From NCBI GenBank assembly GCA_003339415.1, contig PDHQ01000521.1, forward strand, positions 1 through 17,838: DNA of 17,838 bases, in the 5' to 3' direction. The stretch comes from Ophiocordyceps camponoti-saundersi (nom. inval.) (lineage: Eukaryota > Ascomycota > Sordariomycetes > Hypocreales > Ophiocordycipitaceae). The notes under the pieces are model-generated. The model had not been told where the DNA came from. It saw only the letters and a list, made by a program, of their open reading frames with translations, and did not search any database. Position numbers and translations under genes: made by a program. Every line of letters begins with the position of its first letter. Positions within the stretch are counted from its first letter, which is position 1. Shown piece after piece: positions 1 through 7,202 of the stretch.

Positions 1-56
1 CTCTCTCCTCCTCCAACAAATTCCAAACCCCCGCAACCAAAACCCCCCCCCCTCCT

Positions 57-57
57 C

Positions 58-88
<31 letters not shown>

Positions 89-89
89 A
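57..89. repeat. Poly-C/poly-A run (C22 then A11)
   Basis: An uninterrupted run of 22 C (57-78) is followed directly by 11 A (79-89). It is a homopolymer pair in non-coding DNA, prone to length error in sequencing and to slippage in vivo. Confidence 0.9.
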
Positions 90-382
90 GATACCCTTCG
101 ATCAAGCTGTGAGACATGCTTGGTTAGGTCGACTGCCAGAATCGATGCCGTAATAGACTTGTCATTTTTCTTTTCTTTTTATTCTTCTCTCTGTTTCTTC
201 CACCTCTCCACCTTGGAGGAGAGAGAGAGAGAGAGTCGGTTCGGTTCGGTTCAGTTCAAAGTCTCGTGTCTCCCGCAAACTCCCCCCTTTTACGTAGACA
301 CTGTCTCTCTCTTCCTCGTCAAACAAAAGATCTAGACCAAAGAATGAAACCAAGAAGAGAAAGAGAGAGAGAAAGAAAGCAA

Positions 383-385
<3 letters not shown>

Positions 386-424
<39 letters not shown>
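386..424. repeat. (AG)n microsatellite
   Basis: About 19 uninterrupted AG dinucleotides, preceded by impure GA-rich DNA from about 358. It is a polypurine tract on the plus strand in non-coding DNA. Confidence 0.95.
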
Positions 425-428
<4 letters not shown>

Positions 429-502
429 AACAAAAAAAAGAAACACACATTGCATTGCATTGCATACATGCCACATTGCCTACCTACTCAACCACCCAAT
501 CC

Positions 503-538
503 CTTCTTCCTCCTCCTCCTCTTCCTCCTCCTCCTCCT
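503..538. repeat. Imperfect (TCC)n/(CTT)n trinucleotide run
   Basis: TCC-rich trinucleotide repeat with CTT interruptions in the left non-coding flank. No reading frame through it looks like a protein. Confidence 0.85.
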
Positions 539-1204
539 ATCATATCCTCCCCTTCACTCCCCCGCCAAACCCAGAAGCATTGCAGTAGTACGCGTCCCTA
601 GTGCAACCTCCGTATCTGCTTTCCAATCGAACATCTCGCCGGCGATCAGCAACAACTGCCATCCTGCCACTTGCAATGAGAGGCCGACTTTGACACGCAC
701 ACAAACACACACACAAGGCTGGCTTACCTACCTGCCATATCCTGAAGCTTCTGCCCCCCCGACCCCGTATTTCCCCGTCTTTGACACCCCGTGTGTGAGA
801 CCGGCTTCTGTCAGAGATAATCACTGATTCTCAACTCGGTAGACAGCGTAGCCTCCGAAAAGCATCGTAGTCTGCCCATTCTGTCTGTCTAGGTAGCCGG
901 CCTATCCAAATGTCTCGTTGACTAGTTGTATATCGATAGAAAAAAGAAGAAGAAGAAGAAGTCATCTCGATGCATCGTACGCTGTAAATGGGCTTCATCC
1001 CTCATCCACCGGCTCGTCTTATGGGAAGAAAAAAGGGGGGGCGGAAGGCTTCTCTATGGAAAGGAGGAAGAAAACAAAGAATTACTCTCAACGTCGATAC
1101 AGCCGGGACAGAGCTTGAGTGCCCCAATCATCGCTCCTCCAACGATGAAGAATTAAACGAAACTAGAAGAAAGAAAAAAAGACTTGCCATAATTGCCTTT
1201 CCCT

Positions 1205-4200
1205 CTATGCCTTCTCCTCTTCGGGCGTCGCTCCTGTCGACTGCTCCATGCTCGAATCTGTGCTCGTGAGGCCCTTCCGGATGGCAAGGACGCTATCAAC
1301 AATGACCGCGTCGATACCCTCCTTGACTTGACGCTGTGTCCCCCCCCCCCCCCAAAGAAGGCTCCCGTCAGTCACTTGCGTTCCCGAAACAGAGAGAGGG
1401 GGAGAGGGAGAGAGAAAGAGAAATATCAGGACGACAACAAGGGGAAAGAAAAGAAAAGATAGAGAGAAAAAAAAAACTCACCTGGACCAGCGTCGGGTCA
1501 TTGTTCAACACCCCGTAGCTGACGCACACCAGACCGAGCTCCTTAACCACCCGCACCAGCCTCGGGCTGTTAATCAGCGGCTCGGCCGCCGACACGATCC
1601 CCAACAGGTTCCACCGGCTCGCGAACCTTACCGCCTCCTGCAGCGACGACGCCCGTATGTCGCCCACCGCGCTGCAGCCGGCGTCCGTCAGGAACAGGAT
1701 CGGTATCGACGGCTGCTTGAAGCTGAGGCACAGGCAGACGTCCGGGTTGAACGAGCTAAAGATGATGTGCCTCTGGCCCGCCAGGTCGTACACCTTGGCC
1801 AGCACCGTGTCGCAAAACGAGTTGAGCTCGACCGCGTACGTGTCCATCTCGTGCTCCTCGCTCTCGTGCAGCATCGGGTACTTGAGCTCGATGTTGAAGC
1901 CAATCTCCTCCGGCAGCTTGCGGAAGAGGTCCTCGAGCGTCGCAAACGGCGCCTGGATAAAGTTGCCCCGAGAGTTGGCCTTGTAGCCCTTCTCCTTAAA
2001 GTCCCGCGTGTGCCTCATCCGCTCCTCCATCTGCTCGTGCCCGCTGCCGGCGTAGCCCATGGATAGCGATCGTTGCGGCGCCAGGCTGTTACTCCGCGGC
2101 CGCGGCGATCGATCCCGGGGCGCGTCCCGGCCCGTCGAGCCTCCGAGCTGCGACCCTTCTCTCCTCTTGTCCGAGTTGATGTGAAGGAACTGCTCCAGCG
2201 TGAGCGTGTGCACGGGCGCGTCGATGCCCGTCTCGCTGACCAAAAAGTCGTGATAGATGACCGGCACGTGGTCCTTGGTGAGCTGCACGTCGAACTCGAC
2301 GTACTGCGCGCCCAGGTTGGCCGCCGCGATAAACGACGGCAGCGTGTTCTCCCCCAGCTGCAGCGACTTGTTGGATGTGAGGTTCTTGCCCAGGCCCCTG
2401 TGGCCGATGACCATGGTCGACGACAGCTTCTTCCAGTACGTCTGCCGCGACGTCACCTCCATGTTGGGGTGGTGGAAGGGCGTGATGACGAGAAAGTTAA
2501 AGTTCACCGTCCCCATCACCTCGAGGTTGCTCGACATGATGGGCACGCACACGTCGCCCTGCAGGTTGACGCGCTGCGTGCCCAGTGTCGGCTTGATCGA
2601 CGACAGCAGGGCTACGGCCCGGCCAATCTTATTCTTCTCACTGCCCGAGTACGTCGGCACGATGTCGAACAGGAGCTTGACCTTGGTTGCGTCTCTGGTC
2701 GTGAAGACGACGGGCTCCGTTGAGATGCCCTCGTGCACCGGTAAGTCGATGATTGTCGGCTCGCCCTGCGCCCCGTTGGCGCTGAGCACCACCGAGAGCG
2801 CCGTGTCGAGCTGCGTGTTGTGAGCCTCCGTCAGGGGCACTCGCTCGAGGTTGACGGCCTCGGTGCTCTTCCGTATGTCCATGGAGCCCAGGCTGACGAG
2901 CACCAGGCTGTCGTTCGTCAGGTAACGATGGCCGAAGCTCTTGACCGGTTCGGCCGGCCGGGGCGCGCCGCCGTTCTGGGTGGCCCCGGCGGACCGCCGT
3001 TCGTCGATGGACGAGTTCTCGGGAGGGGGGGACGCCCGCAGCCGAGCCGCCACCCTCGACACCGCATCCTCGTCGTTGGTGTGAACGGCCAGGAGGCGGG
3101 CGATGTCCATGTGGCCGCGGAGCGCCGCGTGCTCCTTGGCCGTCCAGCCCGACGCGTCGGGCTTGGACACGTCGGCGCCGGCCTCGATCAGCAGCTGAGC
3201 GACGGCGACGGAGCCATCGACGGCGGCGACATGCAGCGGAGTCCACGAGTACGAGTTCTCCGTCGTCTCCAGGTTCGCCTTTTGCGAGTCGCTGCCCCTA
3301 AGGATGATGCGAGCGCAGCCGACATGGCCGTGCCTGGCCGCGATGTGAAGGACCGACTCGCCCGTCTTGTCGGTCCAGTTAATGTCAACACCCGCCTCGA
3401 CGAGCATCTCGACGATGGGCTCGTAGTTGGACTTGGTAGCGAGAGCGAGGACGGCACCCGACTTGGGGATCGACTTGCGCAGCTCGACCTTGGCCTCGCT
3501 GCTCCCCTGCCAGTTCTCGCCCTGGAGCAGGGCCCGGGTGGTGAGCGGGTGGCCGCCGATGACGCTGAGATGGAGCGGCGCGTAGCCGTCGTTGTCCTGC
3601 CACTCCGGGGCGTCGATGCCGTCCTTGACGTCGAACTGATTCCATTCCTGCATCTTGCCCATGATGATCTGGCACACGACGACGAAGCCGAATTGGGCCG
3701 CGTAGTGGAGGGGAAGGCGGCCTAGCGAGTCGCGGCTCACGAGGCCCTGGCGCTGTTGGGCATTCAGCTGGTCGAGAAGGTAAACGAGCGTCTGGACGGC
3801 CTCGTCGTCCTCTCCGAGATGGTCTTCCTCGCTGGTGTTGATGGACTTGACGGGGACGGTGGACGAGACAGCCGGCTGAAGGTGGCCGTGGATGAATTGC
3901 GTGCCGCCGTGGACGGGATAGGGCTCGCCGTTGGTCGGGGCCGACTTGGTACGACCGATGTGTATGACGAAGCGATGTATGCAGTTGCGGCCGTTGATGT
4001 CGTCGGGCTCGTCCAGGTCTCGGACGCAGGAAAGTAGGTAGGCCATGCAGCCCCTGGAGCGGGCCGAGATGGAGCGCTGAAGCAGGTTCAGCAGCAGGCT
4101 CTGGCCCTGAGTTTCTTGGCCGAGGCTAGCCTCGTCGACGCCGGACTCGAGGGCGGCGACGTCGTCGATGCGCACGGCCTGGTCCAAGACGTCGAGCTGA

Positions 4201-4996
4201 GCCTGAGGGAGGAGCAGCATGGCCTTGGCGGAGGCGCGGCCGAGAGAGCGAGTAGAGCGGTCCGAGGTGGAATCGTCCCTGTTGTCGGCGTCACCCAGGA
4301 CGGATAACCAGCGATTGATCTCGGCGAGCAGCCTGGCAATGTTGCCGTCCTTTGCAAAGGGCTTGGGGTCGACCTTTGTGGATATATACCTGTGCTGAGA
4401 GGAGATGCTGGGCACCTTTTTGTCCAGTTTCTTGGTGATTTTGACGAAACCCCTGCGGTTGATCTCGCCGAACCACTGGAGGTTCCTCAACCGGGTCCTC
4501 AGCTCCAGCAGAGCGGCCATGACCTCCTCGACCTCGTCCTGGTCGAGGGTCGCGACGACGTCCGGGACGCGTCCATAGCGGTTGTGCAAGATGTTGAGCC
4601 TGCGGCAAGCCTCGGCGAACTTTTTGTTGTAGAAGGAGTCGACGTCTTCGAGGTTGCGATCGAGGGCGAAGAAGAGTTCTATTGGTGAGTTATTAGCAGG
4701 GGGATGACAGGTCACGCCAGCGGATCGCCCACCTGCTGGATCGACAGCGCCGCCATCCTGAGCCCTCTGCGACGCGGCCTTGACCAATTTCTTGAGGCCC
4801 TTGTAGTTGATGTAGAAGGCCGCCCATTCGGGTACCTGGTTACGCGGGAGACTGTTTGTTTTTTGGTGTGTGTTTTTCCTTTTCCTCAGCCACGGCCGCA
4901 CAAGGCTGTACACACGTACGGAGTACGGCAGGCAGGTAGGTATGGAGGCATGTGGGATGAACCACAGTGACTGACTGACCTTCGTCCAAACTTCAT
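1205..4996 (-). CDS. gde1: Glycerophosphodiester phosphodiesterase with SPX and ankyrin repeats (GDE1-type)
   Basis: Four exons on the minus strand: 4996-4980, 4851-4733, 4678-1482 and 1333-1205 (stop TAG), giving 1153 aa. The 17-nt first exon encodes MKFGR, the family's usual SPX start, and joins in frame to SLPRNQVPEW. The SPX domain covers about residues 1-170, with lysine-rich YKGLKK near 22-27 and KITKKLDKK near 125-133, the surface that binds inositol pyrophosphates in this family. About six ankyrin repeats span roughly 360-575. A C2-like linker precedes the GDPD domain (about 800-1145). Expected active-site residues are present: HRG at 805-807, GENT (E822), EFD (E840, D842), YHD (H855) and a later NIELKYP. 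Known family role: cytosolic hydrolysis of glycerophosphocholine to choline and glycerol-3-phosphate. Length matches yeast Gde1 (about 1220 aa). The alternative is the PHO81/NUC-2 CDK inhibitor, which shares the architecture; the intact catalytic set and the C-terminal ending (DAVIVDSVLAIRKGLT) favour GDE1. No CACGTG phosphate-response site was seen upstream by eye. Confidence 0.94.
1334..1481 (-). other. gde1 intron 3 with G14 run beside the 3' splice site
   Basis: 148-bp intron with donor GTGAGT (1481-1476) and acceptor ACACAG ending at 1334. Splicing joins ...DPTLVQ to RQVKEGIDAVIVDS, restoring the end of the GDPD domain. On the coding strand the intron is CT-rich (an impure GA tract at 1391-1425 on plus). 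It has 14 consecutive G (plus-strand C, 1340-1353) three bases before the CAG, where a pyrimidine tract would be expected. Confidence 0.9.
4679..4732 (-). other. gde1 intron 2: 54 nt, stop-free, in frame
   Basis: Donor CAG|GTGGGC (from 4732), branch-like TGCTAATAAC, acceptor CCAATAG (ending at 4679). The length is 54 nt (18 codons) with no stop, so the gene also reads straight through. Removal gives VDPA-ELFFALDRNLEDVD, which matches the SPX family spacing as I remember it. Retention would insert an 18-residue Pro/Gly/Asn-rich loop. Confidence 0.85.
4852..4979 (-). other. gde1 intron 1 after a 17-nt coding exon
   Basis: 128-bp intron with donor AAG|GTCAGT (from 4979) and acceptor AAACAG (ending at 4852). 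It splits the AGT codon for Ser6, so MKFGR+S is joined to LPRNQ. The frame closes exactly, and the result is the canonical fungal SPX N-terminus. Confidence 0.88.
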
Positions 4997-5640
4997 TGCT
5001 GGCCAATCGGCTCCAGATCAAGCGCGTATCAGGCTGGCGATAAGAAAGCAAAGGAAAAGCAAAAAGGAAATAGATATAAATATAGAAAGAGTCGCGAATC
5101 TCGGGCCCTCGCGACGAGCCGCGACGAACGACGACGGAGCCGAATCACAGTGCCGAGCGACCGGCCGACTTACGGTGCTGCGGCGACGGCGGCGGCGTCG
5201 TCGGCGGCGATGGCGGCAAACGGCGAGACGCAGGAGGGGGAGGAGCTTTGTCGGGCTAATGCATCGTCACGATTCGTCAGTGTCGCAGGTTTTGATGCTG
5301 TAAAGATCGACGTCCAGCTGCTTCTCTTATTGGTTCCCTTTTCTTCCTGTTCCCTTTTGCTTCGTCGAATCTTTGCCCTTTGGTCGGTGAACAGACAGAG
5401 TAATAATAACAATGAGTCCCGTGTCTTCCGGCGCGCGCGCCTGCCTGTTCATCCCACATGCGAATTACGGTGGCTCCTTCCTTTGATGAGCTTTTTCCAG
5501 TAGACCAGAAAAGCATGCCGCGCGGAAGCAGCTATGTGGAGACTGCCTGCCTGTTAGGCTGCTCCTACTCCTCCTGCCTGGATTGAAGGGAAAAGAGTAT
5601 TTAAAAGAGGGGAGAGAGAGAGAGAGAGAGAGAGAGCTTG
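4997..5640 (-). promoter_or_regulatory. gde1 5' leader and promoter, with candidate 5' UTR intron
   Basis: This is the upstream region of gde1, reading leftward. A GTAAGT donor at 5173 and a pyrimidine-rich stretch ending in CGCCAG at 5034 outline a candidate 140-bp 5' UTR intron (5034-5173). Before that donor the leader is GCC-rich, and a two-codon ATG-CAT-TAG upstream ORF is visible at about 5255-5263. A (GA)n tract at 5612-5636 (CT on the gene's own strand) lies at the distal end. No transcription start is provable from sequence. Confidence 0.45.
5612..5636. repeat. (GA)n microsatellite upstream of gde1
   Basis: About 12 uninterrupted GA units on the plus strand, which is CT on the sense strand of gde1. 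Confidence 0.92.
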
Positions 5641-5758
5641 CCACTGTATCCGCCTCTACCATCCGTACCTGCCCTCCCTATCTCTAGAGTCAAAAGTCAC
5701 CTCGTTCGAATCCGAAGCGCCGCATCGGAGCAGCAGCTTACAGTTACTACACACATGC

Positions 5759-5780
5759 ATATACATACATACATACATAT
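5759..5780. repeat. (ATAC)n tetranucleotide repeat
   Basis: About five ATAC/CATA units in non-coding DNA. Confidence 0.85.
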
Positions 5781-5919
5781 ACGCACAGCAAGCACATGCT
5801 CACGACAATCGGCCCAATATAACATTCAACTGCCGCCGGTATTCGCACAAGTACTACCTACGGATACCACTCATGTGACGTGAAACATGTTGGACGCGGA
5901 TGCGCGCGTGACTGAAAAA

Positions 5920-5926
5920 TGACTCA
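5920..5926. promoter_or_regulatory. TGACTCA bZIP (Gcn4/CPC-1-type) site
   Basis: A perfect 7-bp AP-1/Gcn4 consensus. It lies about 920 bp upstream of the gde1 start and close to nothing else, so its target is unclear. A 7-mer can occur by chance. Confidence 0.3.
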
Positions 5927-6199
5927 GCCTCTCTCGTCATCTCCATTCCGGCGGCATCCGGCCCGGGCTTTACCCCACCAACTTAACCTTCTTCTTCCCT
6001 CCCCCCGTTACTCCCTTCTCTCAACGACATCTCTATCGTCCACGCATATTCATATATAATACATATGTATATTCTATAATACTGTGCCTCGAGGCCTCTA
6101 GATACCTATATATTTGTAAGTGCCTGCATACATGCATACATCTCTTCTGCATAGAACCAAGTCAACCTACACCTTCACATCGCTCCTCCTCTTGCCAGC

Positions 6200-6731
6200 A
6201 GCTTTGCTACGCTGCATCGCTCATGACCCCAGGGAACGACGGCTCGTACCTGGCGCCTTGGCTCGCCAACTGACGTTGTAGTTTCCATGGTATGCTTCAG
6301 ACTCTGCAAGGCTTACTGTCTTGACGTCTGGCCAGCCCTTGAATGCGACTCTATTGCGGTGGCGCCCTAGTCTGCATAATGGCTTTGGTCGCTTGGTGTT
6401 TCGAAACCTTAGGACCCGTCCCTCAGGGGCTCGAAGTTGGCCTTTATCTCTCTTCATCTGGTTTCTTGGCCTCATACTTTTGCCGTCATGTCTTTTATCG
6501 GCTCCGCGTAACGGCTTGGTCCGCTGTTGTCTCGGGGTCGTGAGCCGCAACGGCGTGGCAGCTTTGTTTGCCTTGTGACCGCCTCTTGAAAGCAACCGAG
6601 ACATTTTGTGACCGTGGCTTGTAACTTTGTGGACGCATCCATGTTAGTGTTCGTGTGCGTACAGCGGTTTTGGTCCCTAGCCAACCTGGTGGCACTGGCT
6701 TATCAGATCTTCTCGCGGGTTGTCGAGAGTA
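6200..6731. other. Unassigned segment downstream of the PPR gene
   Basis: Base composition is coding-like, unlike the neighbouring microsatellite DNA, but no intact gene emerges. On the minus strand a 127-codon, very basic ATG frame runs 6604-6221. A different frame, 6695-6495, lies in register with the PPR gene beyond its stop and resembles the PPR tail repeats. On the plus strand, two short frames (6343-6543; 6321-6578 without an ATG) contain hydrophobic stretches. It may be decayed PPR tail, 3' UTR or an unrecognised small gene. Confidence 0.4.
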
Positions 6732-7202
6732 TCAAGCGGTTATGCCCCCTGCCTGAGGCTGAGCCACAGACGACCCCATCGTCATGTGCCCTAGTGACCT
6801 CTTTTGCGTCGATATGAGGTCCGTCCAACTGCCTAGAGCCGTCGGCTGAGCGGTCGCGCCCTGGCTTGGCGGCTGAGCTACAGCCGGCCAGCTCGCTTCT
6901 TGCTTCGACGACTTCTTGCACCGCCTGAGTGCCACTGTCAACATGCCTTGGGCCGTCGCCTCAGCGGTCACGCCCTTGTAGGATCGTTGAGATTTGGGTA
7001 GCGAGATTATCGGCTTGCATCGAGTCGTTGCCTGAGCGGTCATTGATAGCCTCCTATTTGTCAATAGCGATGCCGTTATTCCGTCCTGGAGCATTCTCTG
7101 AGCGGTCGCGTCCGTTTCCATGTCCATGTCCCTGTCCCTGGCCGACGGCGCAGCCATAGGCGGTTCCCATGACGGTTCTCTCACCTCGTCATGAGCCGTC
7201 AC
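6732..7202 (-). repeat. Degenerate in-frame tandem repeat in the PPR C-terminal tail (38-codon unit)
   Basis: Repeat starts, marked by the codons for (V/A/M/I)TA, fall at 7202, 7109, 7043, 6971, 6857 and 6743 on the minus strand. The spacings are 31, 22, 24, 38 and 38 codons. The two 38-codon copies (6971-6858 and 6857-6744) share TA(E/Q)xTAxG at their start and VAQPxxxG at their end. The last copy is cut by a stop after ITA. Plus-strand hallmark: GAGCGGTC or CAGCGGTC. Confidence 0.75.

Larger units (their letters stand above)
1..1204. other. Non-coding, microsatellite-rich left flank
   Basis: No convincing coding region was found on either strand. The stretch holds a C22 run (57-78) followed by A11, GA tracts at 219-235 and 386-424, a TCC/CTT-rich run at 503-538 and an AAG run at 944-961. 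Its right end is presumably the 3' UTR of the leftward gde1 gene. The rest may be the promoter or leader of another leftward gene beyond the window, because plus-strand GA tracts also mark the upstream regions of the other minus-strand genes here. That last point is inference. A donor-like CAG|GTAGGT occurs on the minus strand near 735-742 but belongs to no exon I can support. Confidence 0.6.
5641..6199. other. Non-coding gap with ATAC repeat, TGACTCA site and AT-rich block
   Basis: No coding region is supported. A short (ATAC)n repeat lies at 5759-5780. A perfect TGACTCA, the Gcn4/CPC-1 (bZIP) consensus, is at 5920-5926. Plus-strand pyrimidine-rich DNA runs from about 5930 to 6035, and an AT-rich block with TATA-like words spans about 6046-6120. 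CT-rich DNA followed by AT-rich DNA could be a rightward promoter, but no rightward gene is convincing beyond it. Confidence 0.5.

Noticed and set aside
162..827. Ser/Leu/Phe- or Arg/Glu-rich open frames in the left flank
   Set aside because: They are translations of CT/GA and TCC microsatellites; most lack an ATG.
2073..4357. Several long open frames on both strands inside the gde1 large exon (for example 2073-2723, 2820-3725)
   Set aside because: They are GC-rich antisense or shifted shadows of gde1, with Arg/Gly/Val-rich composition and no family resemblance.
1205..4996. PHO81/NUC-2 (CDK inhibitor) identity for the SPX-ankyrin-GDPD gene
   Set aside because: The domain order is shared, but all expected GDPD catalytic residues are intact and the C-terminal sequence resembles Gde1. 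Retained as an alternative, not the main call.
4997..5051. N-terminal extension of the gde1 frame through intron 1 sequence
   Set aside because: It lacks the SPX start MKFGR. A clear donor and acceptor rebuild the canonical N-terminus from a 17-nt exon.
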